From Desulfarculaceae bacterium (GTDB taxonomy: Bacteria > Desulfobacterota > Desulfarculia > Desulfarculales > Desulfarculaceae), in the NCBI GenBank assembly GCA_020444545.1, contig JAHLKT010000003.1, positions 248,001 to 312,000 on the forward strand: a stretch of DNA of 64,000 nt, read 5' to 3'. The notes under the pieces are model-generated. The model saw nothing but the letters and a program-made list of their open reading frames with translations. It made no database searches and was not told the DNA's origin. This document shows positions 35,261 to 45,695 of this stretch, piece by piece. Both the position numbers and the translations under genes were made by a program. The first letter of the stretch is position 1. Every line of letters begins with the position of its first letter.

Positions 35261-35704
35261 TTATACCAACTCCACCGTTCCGCCGGCTGCCTCGACCTTG
35301 GTCTTGGCGCCCGCGCTAATCTGGTCCACCTTAACGGTCAGAGCCACTTTGACCTCGCCCTGGCCCAGCACCTTGATGGCATCGAAGCAGCCCTTGATCA
35401 GGCCGGCCTCGGCCAGAGCCTGGGCGTCCACCACGCTGCCGGCCTCGAAGCTGGCCAGGTCGCGCAGGTTGACTTCGGCGATCTTCTTGCCAAAGGGGTA
35501 GTTGCTGAATCCACGCTTGGGCAGGCGCCGCTGCAGGGGCATCTGGCCGCCCTCGAAGCCGGGGCGCACACCGCCGCCGCTGCGGCTGTTCTGGCCCTTG
35601 TGGCCCTTGCCCGCGGTGCCGCCTTGGCCCGAGGCCTGGCCGCGCCCGATGCGCTTGCGGGCCTTTTTGGCCCCGGCGGGGGGCTTGAGTTCATTGAGCT
35701 TCAT
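35261..35704 (-). CDS. rplO: 50S ribosomal protein L15
   Basis: A 147-residue protein bound near the peptidyl-transferase centre. The N-terminal region is typical: [68 protein letters not shown], Gly/Arg-rich and extended into rRNA. The C-terminal globular part ends [11 protein letters not shown]. rpmD is 9 bp upstream. Confidence 0.98.
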   Translation of the reverse strand: MKLNELKPPAGAKKARKRIGRGQASGQGGTAGKGHKGQNSRSGGGVRPGFEGGQMPLQRRLPKRGFSNYPFGKKIAEVNLRDLASFEAGSVVDAQALAEAGLIKGCFDAIKVLGQGEVKVALTVKVDQISAGAKTKVEAAGGTVELV

Positions 35705-35713
35705 GATGGTCCT

Positions 35714-35914
35714 CTAATCCTCGTCCGGGAGCACCGTCACGAGGTGCTCGACCTTCTTGACCATGCCCCGGATGGCCGGGGTGTCCTTGAGGGTCACGAC
35801 CTTGTTCATCCTGGTCAGCCCCAGGCCCTTGAGGGTCTTGCGCTGACGCTCGGGACGGCCGATGTAGCTTTTTACCTGTTTGACCCGGAAGGTCTTGTCA
35901 TTCGCCTCAGCCAT
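35714..35914 (-). CDS. rpmD: 50S ribosomal protein L30
   Basis: A 66-residue protein with the L30 fold pattern FRVKQVKSYIGRPERQRKTLKGLGLTRMNKVVTLKDTPAIRGMVKKVEHLV. About the normal 60-residue length with a short acidic end (PDED). Lies between rpsE and rplO. Confidence 0.97.
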   Translation of the reverse strand: MAEANDKTFRVKQVKSYIGRPERQRKTLKGLGLTRMNKVVTLKDTPAIRGMVKKVEHLVTVLPDED

Positions 35915-35931
35915 GATGCACCTTCCCGGCC

Positions 35932-36468
35932 CTAGGCCGTCACCTGTTCCACCGGAACGCCGCGGCGCTTGGCCAGCTGCTCGGGGCTCTTGAGGGAGCG
36001 GAGTCCCTCCAGGGTGGCCCGAATGACGTTGTGGGGGTTGTGGGTGCCCAACACCTTGGTGAGGATGTCGGTGACCCCGGCAGCCTCCAAGACCGCGCGC
36101 ACCGCGCCGCCGGCGATGACGCCCGTACCCGGGCGGGCCGGCTTCAACAGGACCTTGCCGGCCCCAAAGCGCCCAACGATCTCGTGGGGAATGGTGCCCT
36201 CTTTCAAGGGGATGGGCGCCATGTCCCGCTTGGCCTTTTCCACGCCTTTGCGGATGGCCTCGGGGACCTCGTTGGCCTTGCCCAGGCCGAAGCCCACACT
36301 GCCCTCGCCGTCTCCCACCACGACCACGGCCGCGAAGGAGAAGCGGCGTCCGCCCTTGACCACCTTGGCCACGCGGTTTATGTGCACCACCTTGTCGATG
36401 AGCTGAAATTCTTCCTCAGCCACCGGCCGGGGTCTGCGTCGATCCGGTCTGTTCCGTTTGTCCAGCAA
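35932..36468 (-). CDS. rpsE: 30S ribosomal protein S5
   Basis: A 178-residue decoding-site protein. The double-stranded RNA-binding half ([49 protein letters not shown]) and the C-terminal [36 protein letters not shown] are complete. The start is TTG at 36468 with AGGGATAGG upstream; it adds a basic tail of about 17 residues ahead of the conserved part. A GTG 15 codons downstream (36423) is an alternative with no ribosome-binding site. Confidence 0.97.
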   Translation of the reverse strand: MLDKRNRPDRRRPRPVAEEEFQLIDKVVHINRVAKVVKGGRRFSFAAVVVVGDGEGSVGFGLGKANEVPEAIRKGVEKAKRDMAPIPLKEGTIPHEIVGRFGAGKVLLKPARPGTGVIAGGAVRAVLEAAGVTDILTKVLGTHNPHNVIRATLEGLRSLKSPEQLAKRRGVPVEQVTA

Positions 36469-36506
36469 GGCCTATCCCTCACATGCCAGGCGCGTTAATT
36501 CGCGCC

Positions 36507-36875
36507 CTAAAAGTCCAAACCCGCTTCGCGGGCCGCCTCGGCCAAGGCCTTAACCCGGCCGTGATACAAAAACCCATTGCGGTCGAATACCACCTGCTTG
36601 ATGCCCTTGGCTTGCGCCTTGGCGGCCACGGCCGCTCCCACCTTCTTGGCGGTGGCGATGTTGCCGCAGTGGCCTTCCACCTCGCCCAGATCCTGGGGGA
36701 GACTGGAGGCGGCCACCAGGGTGGTGCCGCTAACGTCGTCTATTATCTGCGCGTACATGTTGCTCAAGGAGCGGTACACGCAAAGCCGGGGACGCTCGGC
36801 GGTGCCGCGCACCTTGCGGCGCACCCGCACCTGGCGTTTGGCCCAGGCAACCTTTTGCTTGTTGGTCTTTGCCAT
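36507..36875 (-). CDS. rplR: 50S ribosomal protein L18
   Basis: A 122-residue protein that binds 5S rRNA with L5 and L25. Seen: [35 protein letters not shown], and the end [26 protein letters not shown]. Order rplF-rplR-rpsE is conserved. Confidence 0.98.
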   Translation of the reverse strand: MAKTNKQKVAWAKRQVRVRRKVRGTAERPRLCVYRSLSNMYAQIIDDVSGTTLVAASSLPQDLGEVEGHCGNIATAKKVGAAVAAKAQAKGIKQVVFDRNGFLYHGRVKALAEAAREAGLDF

Positions 36876-36896
36876 GACTGTGCCTCGTGTCCCGCT

Positions 36897-37436
36897 TTAC
36901 TTGACGCCGGCCTTGCCAACCTTGCGCCGGATGGTCTCCTCGGCGTACTTGACGCCCTTGCCCTTGTAGGGCTCCGGAGGCCGGAAGGCGCGGATGGTGG
37001 CCGCGGTCTGACCCAAGAGCTCCTTGTCGATGCAGCTCAGGGTGACGATGGTGTTCTTTTCCACCGAGGCGCTGACGCCGTCGGGCAGGGCGAAATCCAC
37101 CGGGTGGCTGAAGCCCAAAGCGAGCTTCAGGGTGTTGCCGGCGGCCTCGGCGCGGTATCCCACGCCGTTGATCTCCAGCACCTTGGTGTAACCCTGGCTC
37201 ACGCCCTGCACCATATTGGCGATCAGGCTGCGGAACAGGCCCCACAGGCCGCGGGCCTTCAGGCTATCGTCGACCGGAGTAACCAAGAGCTTACCGTCTT
37301 CCTCGGTGACCTTCACCTGGGGATGCAACTCACGGCTCAAAACGCCCTTGGGGCCCTTGATCTCGATCTTCGTGTCATCCATGGTGACCGTGACCCCGGA
37401 GGGGATGATCACCGGCTGTTTACCCACGCGACTCAT
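36897..37436 (-). CDS. rplF: 50S ribosomal protein L6
   Basis: A 179-residue protein near the sarcin-ricin loop and factor-binding site. The two homologous domains are seen: [39 protein letters not shown], and the C-terminal [49 protein letters not shown] signature. Confidence 0.98.
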   Translation of the reverse strand: MSRVGKQPVIIPSGVTVTMDDTKIEIKGPKGVLSRELHPQVKVTEEDGKLLVTPVDDSLKARGLWGLFRSLIANMVQGVSQGYTKVLEINGVGYRAEAAGNTLKLALGFSHPVDFALPDGVSASVEKNTIVTLSCIDKELLGQTAATIRAFRPPEPYKGKGVKYAEETIRRKVGKAGVK

Positions 37437-37455
37437 GATAAACGCTCCCAGCCCC

Positions 37456-37851
37456 CTACCAAACGGCGCAGAGGATTTCGCCGCCCACCTTAGCCTTGCG
37501 GGCAGCCCTGTCGCTCAACACGCCCTTGGGGGTGGAGAGAATGTTCACCCCCAGGCCGCTGCGCACCTGGGGAATCTTGTCAAAGCCCACGTACACCCGG
37601 CGGCTGGGCTTGGACACCCGCTTGATGCCGTCGATGACCGGCTTGCCGGCAACGTAGCGGAGCTTGATGGTCAATAGCCCCTGCTTGTCGTCTTCCTGCA
37701 CCGAGTAATCGGCCACATAGCCCTCTTCCATGAGCACCCGGGCCACGGCGGCCTTGAGGCGCGAGGAGGGGATGACCACCTCGTCATGGCGGGCCATCAG
37801 GCCGTTGCGCACGCGAGTGAGCAGGTCGGCTACGGGATCTTGCATAGACAT
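37456..37851 (-). CDS. rpsH: 30S ribosomal protein S8
   Basis: A 131-residue primary 16S-binding protein that in E. coli also acts as translational repressor of the spc operon by binding mRNA near the start of rplE. Conserved [28 protein letters not shown] and the C-terminal [33 protein letters not shown] are present. A structured spacer ahead of rplE here (38647-38712) is a candidate target. Confidence 0.98.
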   Translation of the reverse strand: MSMQDPVADLLTRVRNGLMARHDEVVIPSSRLKAAVARVLMEEGYVADYSVQEDDKQGLLTIKLRYVAGKPVIDGIKRVSKPSRRVYVGFDKIPQVRSGLGVNILSTPKGVLSDRAARKAKVGGEILCAVW

Positions 37852-37861
37852 AATGCTTCTC

Positions 37862-38047
37862 CTACCAGCTCGACTTGATCACGCCGGGAATCTCGCCCCG
37901 GAGCGCCATGTTGCGGAAGCAGATGCGGCAAATGCCGAACTTGCGGATGAATGCCCGCGGACGCCCGCAGATGGGGCAGCGGTTGTAAGCACGCACCCCG
38001 TATTTGGGCTTCGCCTTGGCCTTGTTTCTAAGAGCCGTCTTGGCCAA
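37862..38047 (-). CDS. rpsN: 30S ribosomal protein S14, zinc-binding type
   Basis: A 61-residue short S14 with a zinc ribbon at C24, C27, C40 and C43 ([40 protein letters not shown]). The zinc form is typical of this phylum. It starts with TTG at 38047; GGAGG lies nine bases upstream and no ATG is available without losing the conserved N-terminus. Confidence 0.97.
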   Translation of the reverse strand: MAKTALRNKAKAKPKYGVRAYNRCPICGRPRAFIRKFGICRICFRNMALRGEIPGVIKSSW

Positions 38048-38067
38048 CTTCTATCGCCTCCCGCTTC

Positions 38068-38622
38068 TTAAGCCTTAAAGGGCATGCCCAGCAACTTAAG
38101 CAGGGCCCGGCCCTCCTCATCGGTAGGGGCGGTGGTTACGATGGTAATGTTCATCCCCTTGACCTTGTCGATCTTGTCGTAGTCGATCTCGGGGAAGATG
38201 ATGTGTTCCTTGATGCCCAGGGTGTAGTTGCCCCGGCCGTCAAAGGCCTTGGCGCTTATGCCGCGAAAGTCGCGAACCCGGGGCAGGGACACGTGCATCA
38301 GCTTGTCCAAGAACAGCCACATACGCTCGTCCCGGAGCGTCACCGAGGTGCCCACGGGCATCCCCTCGCGCAACTTGAACGAAGCGATGGAGCGCTTGGC
38401 CCGGTTGATCATGGCCCGCTGGCCCGCGATGAGGCTCAGCTCGTCGGCGGCCGCGTCCAGAAGCTTCACGTTCTGGATGGCCTCGCCCACGCCCATGTTC
38501 AAGACGCTCTTGACCACGCGGGGGACCTGCATCACGTTTTTGTACCCGAAAGCTTCGGTGAGCTGGGGGACTACCTCCTGCTCATAGAAAGCGCGAAGCC
38601 TCGGCACCTTTTTATCGCTCAT
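38068..38622 (-). CDS. rplE: 50S ribosomal protein L5
   Basis: A 184-residue 5S rRNA-binding protein of the central protuberance. Seen: [43 protein letters not shown] and the [34 protein letters not shown] signature. The 89-bp gap ahead of it, long for this operon, is full of inverted repeats. Confidence 0.98.
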   Translation of the reverse strand: MSDKKVPRLRAFYEQEVVPQLTEAFGYKNVMQVPRVVKSVLNMGVGEAIQNVKLLDAAADELSLIAGQRAMINRAKRSIASFKLREGMPVGTSVTLRDERMWLFLDKLMHVSLPRVRDFRGISAKAFDGRGNYTLGIKEHIIFPEIDYDKIDKVKGMNITIVTTAPTDEEGRALLKLLGMPFKA

Positions 38623-38646
38623 GTGCTTTCTAAGCCTCTCTGTTGA

Positions 38647-38712
38647 AGCCGGCCGTTTGTCTCCGGCTCGTCCCAGGGACCCTGGCCGGGCGCTGCACGC
38701 GCAGCGCCGGGC
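38647..38712 (-). promoter_or_regulatory. Triple-hairpin spacer between rplX and rplE
   Basis: Three inverted repeats lie back to back right after the rplX stop: a 12-bp stem with one mismatch (38685-38712), a CCAGGG/CCCTGG-type stem (38673-38685) and AGCCGG/CCGGCT (38647-38668). No T run follows, so simple termination is unlikely. In E. coli the S8 repressor binds mRNA at this boundary; function here is inferred from position only. Confidence 0.5.
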
Positions 38713-39035
38713 TAGTTATCCATGTACTCGCCGCACTTCGGGCAGAAGCGGGCGGTTTTCCCGTTTTCCAGCGTCTTGCGGCCCACCCGCACCGGCTGGT
38801 TGCACTTGGGGCACAGCAGCTGGAGGTTGCTGATGGCCAATGCGGCCTCGCGCTCCACGATGCCGCCCTGGCCGGTCTGGCCCGCCCGGGTGTGGCGTTT
38901 GATCATATTGATCTTTTCCACCAACGCCCGCTCTTTGGCCGGGTCCACTTTCAGGACCTTGCCGACCTTGCCCTTTTCGCGGCCTGACCGCACCAGGACC
39001 TTGTCGTCCTTTTTTATGTTCAGCTTGCTACTCAC
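38712..39035 (-). CDS. rplX: 50S ribosomal protein L24 with C-terminal zinc ribbon
   Basis: A 107-residue assembly-initiator protein of the large subunit. The KOW motif near the N-terminus reads [44 protein letters not shown]. The C-terminal tail forms a four-cysteine ribbon, C75, C78, C98 and C101 (LLCPKCNQ ... [11 protein letters not shown]), present in many but not all L24 proteins. Start is GTG at 39035. Confidence 0.97.
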   Translation of the reverse strand: MSSKLNIKKDDKVLVRSGREKGKVGKVLKVDPAKERALVEKINMIKRHTRAGQTGQGGIVEREAALAISNLQLLCPKCNQPVRVGRKTLENGKTARFCPKCGEYMDN

Positions 39036-39043
39036 GGCTTCAC

Positions 39044-39412
39044 CTACAGGACCTCGGGGGCCAGCGAAACGATCTTCATGAAGTTCTTGGCCCGAAGCTC
39101 GCGCGCCACGGGGCCGAAGATGCGGGTGCCGATGGGCTCGCGCGCCTGGTTGATCAGGACCGCGGAGTTCTCGTCGAACTTGATAAAGGTGCCGTCGGGG
39201 CGGGCCACTTCCTTGGCCGTACGCACCACCACCGCCTTCATCACGTCACCCTTTTTCACCTTGCTGTTGGGCAGGGCTTCCTTGACCGACACCACAATGA
39301 TGTCGCCCACCGAGGCGTAGCGCCGCTTGGAGCCGCCCAACACCTTAATGCAATAGAGTCTCTTGGCACCGCTGTTGTCGGCGGCAACAAGATTGGTTTC
39401 CGGCTGGATCAT
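39044..39412 (-). CDS. rplN: 50S ribosomal protein L14
   Basis: A 122-residue protein at the subunit interface, one of the most conserved in the ribosome. [48 protein letters not shown] and the end [20 protein letters not shown] are standard. Lies between rpsQ and rplX. Confidence 0.98.
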   Translation of the reverse strand: MIQPETNLVAADNSGAKRLYCIKVLGGSKRRYASVGDIIVVSVKEALPNSKVKKGDVMKAVVVRTAKEVARPDGTFIKFDENSAVLINQAREPIGTRIFGPVARELRAKNFMKIVSLAPEVL

Positions 39413-39439
39413 GGCCTTACTGCTCCTACTCGGCGGCCG

Positions 39440-39703
39440 CTAGGCCACCCGCTCCAGCACTTTGCTTACACGCCAGCGCTTGTGACGGCTCAGGGGGCGG
39501 CTCTGGCGGATGAGCACGGTGTCGCCCACGCGGCAGTCGTTGGTCTCGTCGTGGGCCATAAACTTGGCCCGCCGGCGCACGTACTTCTTGTAGACGGGGT
39601 GCTTGACCAGGCGCTCCACCAGGACCACCACCGTCTTGTCCATCTTGTCGCTGACCACCAACCCGGCCAGGGCCTTGGCGTTCCCGCGTTCCTTGTCGGC
39701 CAT
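39440..39703 (-). CDS. rpsQ: 30S ribosomal protein S17
   Basis: An 87-residue primary 16S-binding protein. Conserved: [73 protein letters not shown]. Confidence 0.98.
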   Translation of the reverse strand: MADKERGNAKALAGLVVSDKMDKTVVVLVERLVKHPVYKKYVRRRAKFMAHDETNDCRVGDTVLIRQSRPLSRHKRWRVSKVLERVA

Positions 39704-39716
39704 GGAATCCTACTCC

Positions 39717-39914
39717 CTAAACCGCTTCGGCCGTTTGCTGACCGATAACCGTCAGCACCCGCGCGATGTCTTTTTTGGTCTGGCCAATCCGCATGGGATT
39801 CTCCAGCTGCCCGGTGGCGTGCTGGAAGTTCAGGTTGAACAGCTCCTGACGGAGGTCTTCCAACTTCTGGGCCAACTCTTCTGGCGAGAGTTCTCTGAGC
39901 TCAGTGGCCTTCAT
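39717..39914 (-). CDS. rpmC: 50S ribosomal protein L29
   Basis: A 65-residue helical hairpin protein by the exit tunnel: [59 protein letters not shown]. Only 4 bp after rplP. Confidence 0.97.
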   Translation of the reverse strand: MKATELRELSPEELAQKLEDLRQELFNLNFQHATGQLENPMRIGQTKKDIARVLTVIGQQTAEAV

Positions 39915-39918
39915 GGCT

Positions 39919-40326
39919 TCAGCTCCTCTCCACGATGCGCGTTTTGAACGGCAGCTTGTGTCCGGCCAAACGCAGGGCTTCCAATGCGGTCTCGCGGCCC
40001 ACGCCGTCGATCTCGAAGATCATCCGGCCGGGGCGAACCACGGCCACCCAACCCTCGGGTGCGCCCTTGCCCTTGCCCATGCGGGTTTCCGCCGGCTTGG
40101 AGGTGTAGGGCTTGTCCGGGAACACCCGGATGAACACCTGCCCGCCGCGCTTGATGTGGCGGGTGATGGCGATACGGCTGGCCTCGATCTGCTGGTTGGT
40201 CATCCAACCGCGGCCCAGGGCCTGCAAGCCGAACTGGCCGAAGCTCACCCGGTTGCCCTTCTGGGCCATGCCCCGCATACGGCCCTTTTGGACCTTGCGA
40301 TGTCGTACTCTCTTGGGCGCTAGCAT
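39919..40326 (-). CDS. rplP: 50S ribosomal protein L16
   Basis: A 135-residue protein that helps place A-site tRNA. Seen: [37 protein letters not shown], the [46 protein letters not shown] signature, and [14 protein letters not shown]. Confidence 0.98.
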   Translation of the reverse strand: MLAPKRVRHRKVQKGRMRGMAQKGNRVSFGQFGLQALGRGWMTNQQIEASRIAITRHIKRGGQVFIRVFPDKPYTSKPAETRMGKGKGAPEGWVAVVRPGRMIFEIDGVGRETALEALRLAGHKLPFKTRIVERS

Positions 40327-40368
40327 GGTTAGCTATGCCTTTCCTAAAAGTTGGCGGGCTCGCACGCT

Positions 40369-41019
40369 TTACGCGTTCAGCTCGTTTTCCTTCTCGTCCA
40401 AAACCTCGCCCTTGAAGATCAAGACCTGCACGCCAATGATGCCGTAAGTGGTCTTGGCCTCGGCGAAACCCACGTCGATGTCGGCCCGGAGGGTGTGCAG
40501 GGGCACGCGGCCCTCGCGGTACCACTCGCGCCGCGCCATCTCGGCGCCGCCCAGGCGGCCGCCGCAGTGGATGCGGATGCCCTGGGCGCCGAACTTCATG
40601 GCGCTGGACACGGCCCGCTTCATGGCCCGCCTAAAGGCGATGCGGCGAAGCAACTGGCCGGCCACGTTCTCGGCCACCAGCTGGGCGTCCACTTCGGGCT
40701 TGCGCACCTCGTGGATGTCCACCATGACCTCGCGCTTGATGACCTTTTCCAGCTGGCGCTTCAGGTTCTCGATCTCCGCGCCCTTTTTGCCGATAACGAT
40801 GCCCGGCCGGGCGGTGTGGATGCGAACCTTGGCCTTATCGGCGGCGCGCTCGATCTCTACCCGCGAGATGCCGGCGTGAGCCAGCTTCTTTTTCACGAAC
40901 TCGCGGATCTTGTAGTCCTCGTAGACCAGGGCTGCGTAGTCCTTGCCCGCGAACCAGCGGGAATCCCAGGTGCGGATGACACCCAGCCTGAACCCTACGG
41001 GATGTACCTTCTGACCCAA
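40369..41019 (-). CDS. rpsC: 30S ribosomal protein S3
   Basis: A 216-residue mRNA-entry protein with a KH domain ([22 protein letters not shown]) and the C-terminal [41 protein letters not shown] signature. The start is TTG at 41019 with a GGAGAG site upstream; the conserved N-terminus [13 protein letters not shown] begins exactly there. Confidence 0.98.
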   Translation of the reverse strand: MGQKVHPVGFRLGVIRTWDSRWFAGKDYAALVYEDYKIREFVKKKLAHAGISRVEIERAADKAKVRIHTARPGIVIGKKGAEIENLKRQLEKVIKREVMVDIHEVRKPEVDAQLVAENVAGQLLRRIAFRRAMKRAVSSAMKFGAQGIRIHCGGRLGGAEMARREWYREGRVPLHTLRADIDVGFAEAKTTYGIIGVQVLIFKGEVLDEKENELNA

Positions 41020-41035
41020 ACCCGTCTCTCCTTGC

Positions 41036-41368
41036 CTAGCGCTCGTCCACCACCACGGTGATGTGGCTGGTCCGCTTGCGAATGATGTAGGCCCGACCCA
41101 TGGCCCGGGGGCGCCAACGCTTCAGGGTGGGCCCGCCGTCCACAAAGGCCTTCTTGACGTAGAGCTGGTCCACATCAACGTTGCTGTCGGTGGTGGCGTT
41201 GGCCACCGCGGAATTGATGACCTTGGCCACCAGCCCGGCAGCCTTCTTGGGCGTGAACTTAAGCTTGTTCAACGCCTCGCCCACCTTCATGCCCCGAACC
41301 GCGTCGGCCACCAAACGGGCCTTGCGGGGGGAAATGCGTACGAATTTGGCTTTGGCCACCGATTCCAT
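41036..41368 (-). CDS. rplV: 50S ribosomal protein L22
   Basis: A 110-residue exit-tunnel protein; its loop ([25 protein letters not shown]) lines the tunnel and is the site of macrolide resistance in other bacteria. I chose ATG at 41368 ([26 protein letters not shown]), with AGAGG seven bases upstream, over a start 42 bases earlier that adds an Arg-rich stretch absent from the family. Confidence 0.97.
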   Translation of the reverse strand: MESVAKAKFVRISPRKARLVADAVRGMKVGEALNKLKFTPKKAAGLVAKVINSAVANATTDSNVDVDQLYVKKAFVDGGPTLKRWRPRAMGRAYIIRKRTSHITVVVDER

Positions 41369-41372
41369 GGGC

Positions 41373-41651
41373 CTACCTCTTCTTACCCTTCTTGTCCGCC
41401 GCGTGACCATAGTAGGTACGGGTAGGGCTGAACTCGCCCAACTTGTGCCCCACCATGTTCTCGGTCACGAACACCGGGATGAACTTTTTGCCGTTGTGCA
41501 CCGCGAAGGTCAAGCCCACGAAATCGGGCATAATTGTGGAGCGACGGCTCCAGGTCTTGATGACCTTGCGGCTGCTCGAGGCCGAGGCCTCGTCCACCTT
41601 CTTAGACAGATGCTCGTCCACGAAGGGACCTTTTTTAAGGCTGCGCGACAT
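41373..41651 (-). CDS. rpsS: 30S ribosomal protein S19
   Basis: A 92-residue head protein that works with S13. [73 protein letters not shown] is complete and normal in length. Confidence 0.98.
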   Translation of the reverse strand: MSRSLKKGPFVDEHLSKKVDEASASSSRKVIKTWSRRSTIMPDFVGLTFAVHNGKKFIPVFVTENMVGHKLGEFSPTRTYYGHAADKKGKKR

Positions 41652-41660
41652 CGCTGGCTC

Positions 41661-42488
41661 CTACTGGTAGCGCCGGCGGACGATAAAGTTGTCCGAAGGC
41701 TTCTTCTTGCGGGTGCGGTAACCCTTGGAGGGCTGACCCCAGGGGCTGCAGGGGTGGCGGCCACCGCTGCTGCGGCCCTCGCCGCCGCCCATGGGATGGT
41801 CCACCGGGTTCATGGCCACGCCGCGAACCTTGGGCCGCTTGCCGGACCAGCGGGTGCGGCCGGCCTTGCCCCAGGAAACGTTCTCATGCTGCTCGTTGCC
41901 CACCTCGCCGATAGTGGCCCGGCAGGAGGAATGCACCCGCCGCATCTCGCCGGAGGGCAGCTTCAAGGTGGCGTAGCTGCCTTCCTTGGCCATCAGCTGG
42001 GCGTAGGTGCCGGCCGAGCGGACGATCTGACCGCCGCCCCCGATCTTGAGCTCCACGTTGTGCACGTGGGTACCCAGAGGGATGTTGGCCAGGGGCATGG
42101 CGTTGCCCGGCATGATGTCGGCCTTTTCGGCCGCGCTGACCACCTGAGCGCCCACGGTCAGGCCCTTGGGGGCCAGGATGTAGCGCTTCTCGCCGTCCAC
42201 GTAATGCAGCAGGGCGATGTTGGCCGAGCGGTTGGGGTCGTACTCGATAGCCGCGACCTTGCCCGGCACTTCAAACTTGTCCCGCCGGAAGTCGATGCGG
42301 CGGTAACGGCGCTTGTGGCCTCCGCCCCGGTGACGGGCGGTGACGCGGCCGTAGTTGTTGCGACCGCCCTTTTTGGGCAGCGGCTCCAGCAGGCTTTTTT
42401 CCGGCTCGCTCTTGGTGATTTCCTCGCGCTCCATGTAGGTCATGAAACGCCGGCCCGGCGAAGTCGGTTTGTATTTCTTGATGGCCAT
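41661..42488 (-). CDS. rplB: 50S ribosomal protein L2
   Basis: A 275-residue core protein of the peptidyl-transferase region. It includes [46 protein letters not shown], and the conserved [41 protein letters not shown] near the C-terminus, with the His required for activity. Confidence 0.98.
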   Translation of the reverse strand: MAIKKYKPTSPGRRFMTYMEREEITKSEPEKSLLEPLPKKGGRNNYGRVTARHRGGGHKRRYRRIDFRRDKFEVPGKVAAIEYDPNRSANIALLHYVDGEKRYILAPKGLTVGAQVVSAAEKADIMPGNAMPLANIPLGTHVHNVELKIGGGGQIVRSAGTYAQLMAKEGSYATLKLPSGEMRRVHSSCRATIGEVGNEQHENVSWGKAGRTRWSGKRPKVRGVAMNPVDHPMGGGEGRSSGGRHPCSPWGQPSKGYRTRKKKPSDNFIVRRRYQ

Positions 42489-42526
42489 TGCTCTGGGTCC
42501 TCTCTGAGATCTTACGGGCTAGCCGC

Positions 42527-42817
42527 CTAGGCGCCCTCGAAGAAATCCACGTTGTGGCCGGGGGCCAGGGTCACGTAGGCCTTCTTCCAGTCGCTGCGCC
42601 GGCCCAGGATGCGGCCCTGACGCTTCTTCTTGCCCGTAAAACTGGCGGTGGAAACCTTGAGCACCTTCACGGTGAACAGCTTCTCCACGGCCTGGCGGAT
42701 CTCCACCTTGGTGGCCCGCTTGTCCACTTCGAACACCAGCTGGTTGTTCAGTTCCTTGGCCAGGGTGCTCTTCTCGGTCACCAGGGGGCGCAGGATGACT
42801 TCTCTCAGGTCTTTCAC
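42527..42817 (-). CDS. rplW: 50S ribosomal protein L23
   Basis: A 96-residue protein at the tunnel exit that docks trigger factor and [54 protein letters not shown] is standard. The GTG start overlaps the rplD stop (GTGA), so the pair is coupled. Confidence 0.97.
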   Translation of the reverse strand: MKDLREVILRPLVTEKSTLAKELNNQLVFEVDKRATKVEIRQAVEKLFTVKVLKVSTASFTGKKKRQGRILGRRSDWKKAYVTLAPGHNVDFFEGA

Positions 42818-43434
42818 GACAGCGCCTCCTCGATCCCGGCCACGGCGTCCTGCAAGAGGACCAGGCGGTCGTACTTGAGGATGTCGTAGACGTTGAGCCC
42901 CTCGGCCCGGAGCACCTTCACCCGGGGCACGTTGCGCGAGCTCTTCTCCAAGACATCGTCGGCGCCGGGAGTGATCACCAGGCAGTTGGCCGCGTCGATG
43001 GCGCCCAGCACGGACATGAAGTCCTTGGTCTTGATGGCTTCCAGGTCGAACCCGGAGAGCACCGTGAGCTTCTCCTCACCTAGCTTGGAAGACAGGGCGC
43101 TGCGCAGAGCGGCCTTCTTGACCTTCTTGGGCAGGGTGTAGGAGTAGTCGCGCGGCTTGGGGCCGAAGACGGTGCCGCCGCCCCGCCACAGGGGGCTGCG
43201 CCGGGAGCCCACGCGGGCCCGGCCGGTGCCCTTTTGGCGCCAAGGCTTCTTGCCGCCGCCGCGAAGTTCGCTGCGGCCCTTGGTGCAGGCGGTGCCGGAG
43301 CGGCGTTTGGCCAGCTGCCAAACCACCACTTCGTGCAGCAGGTGGGGCTTGACCTCGGCGCCGAAGACGGCCTCGGACAGCTCCAGCGAGCCGACCTTCT
43401 GATTGTTGCGGTCTATTACATCCAACGTAGGCAT
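42814..43434 (-). CDS. rplD: 50S ribosomal protein L4
   Basis: A 206-residue exit-tunnel protein that in E. coli represses the S10 operon. Conserved loop: [64 protein letters not shown]-terminal [26 protein letters not shown]. No S10 leader typical of gammaproteobacteria is recognised ahead of rpsJ. Confidence 0.98.
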   Translation of the reverse strand: MPTLDVIDRNNQKVGSLELSEAVFGAEVKPHLLHEVVVWQLAKRRSGTACTKGRSELRGGGKKPWRQKGTGRARVGSRRSPLWRGGGTVFGPKPRDYSYTLPKKVKKAALRSALSSKLGEEKLTVLSGFDLEAIKTKDFMSVLGAIDAANCLVITPGADDVLEKSSRNVPRVKVLRAEGLNVYDILKYDRLVLLQDAVAGIEEALS

Positions 43435-43454
43435 CTTAAATCACCTAAGTGTGC

Positions 43455-44075
43455 TTAAGCCTTCTCGATGAAGACGATGCTGCCCTTGGCACCGGGCACG
43501 GCGCCCTTTACCAAGACCAAGTTGTCCTCGGGGCGAACGTCCACCACCTTGAGGCCGCGCGCCTGGCTGCGGTCGTTACCGTAGCGGCCGGGCATGCGCT
43601 TGCCCCGGAGCACCCGCGAGGGATCGGCGCTCATGCCGATGGATCCCGGGGCGTCGTGGGTGGTGCAGCCGTGGGTCTTGCGGCCGCCGCCGAAGCCGTG
43701 GCGCTTGACCACGCCGGAGAAGCCGCGGCCCTTGGTACGCCCGGTGACGTTCACCTTTTCGCCGGTGGCGAACATCTCGGCGGTTATCTGCTGGCCCACC
43801 TCGAACTCCGAGGTGTCGGCCACCTTGAACTCCTTGAGCACGGCCTTGGGCTCGGCCCCGGCCTTGGCGAAATGGCCGGTCATGGGCTTGTTAACCCGGC
43901 TGGCCTTCTTGTCGCCGAAACCAAGCTGCAGCGCGCTGTACTGTTCTTTGTCCGGGGTTTTCACCTGCACCACGGTGCAGGGCCCCACCTGGAGGACGGT
44001 CACCGGCACGGCGCGGCCCTCGTCCAGGAACAGGCGGGTCATCCCGATCTTTTTACCTATGAGTCCCTTAAGCAT
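43455..44075 (-). CDS. rplC: 50S ribosomal protein L3
   Basis: A 206-residue protein reaching to the peptidyl-transferase centre. [28 protein letters not shown] at the N-terminus and the central finger [58 protein letters not shown] are intact. Confidence 0.98.
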   Translation of the reverse strand: MLKGLIGKKIGMTRLFLDEGRAVPVTVLQVGPCTVVQVKTPDKEQYSALQLGFGDKKASRVNKPMTGHFAKAGAEPKAVLKEFKVADTSEFEVGQQITAEMFATGEKVNVTGRTKGRGFSGVVKRHGFGGGRKTHGCTTHDAPGSIGMSADPSRVLRGKRMPGRYGNDRSQARGLKVVDVRPEDNLVLVKGAVPGAKGSIVFIEKA

Positions 44076-44092
44076 CTTAATGCCTCGCGGGG

Positions 44093-44404
44093 TTACAGCT
44101 TGATCTCTACGTCGACACCCGCGCTGAGGTCCAGCTTCATCAGGGCGTCCACCGTTTGCTGGGTGGGCTCCAGGATGTCGAGCAGGCGCTTGTGGGTGCG
44201 AATCTCGAACTGCTCCCGGCTTTTCTTGTCGATGTGCGGGGAACGCAGCACGCAGAATTTGTTTATCACCGTGGGCAGCGGGATGGGCCCGGCCACCTTG
44301 GCCCCGGTGCGGCGCGCGGTCTCCACGATCTCGGCCGCGGACTGGTCCAGCAGCTTGTGATCGTAGGCCTTGAGCCTGATGCGGATCTTTTGGTTCTGGA
44401 TCAT
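44093..44404 (-). CDS. rpsJ: 30S ribosomal protein S10
   Basis: A 103-residue head protein that also pairs with NusB in antitermination. Seen: [40 protein letters not shown] and the C-terminal [28 protein letters not shown]. The 65-bp gap to tuf holds only a short TTGGC/GCCAA hairpin (44431-44445); S10 therefore continues the tuf message. Confidence 0.98.
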   Translation of the reverse strand: MIQNQKIRIRLKAYDHKLLDQSAAEIVETARRTGAKVAGPIPLPTVINKFCVLRSPHIDKKSREQFEIRTHKRLLDILEPTQQTVDALMKLDLSAGVDVEIKL

Positions 44405-44469
44405 GAGGCCAACTCCTAAGGCTAGCTCACTTGGCTTCGCGCCAAATCCTGCGAAAAGTTACGCCGCCC

Positions 44470-45669
<1,200 letters not shown>

Positions 45670-45695
45670 GATCCCTCGTCCTCCTAATTATCTCT

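Noticed and set aside
44405-44469. A separate S10 promoter or leader in the tuf-rpsJ gap
   Set aside because: Only 65 bp, no promoter-like hexamers and only a 5-bp hairpin.
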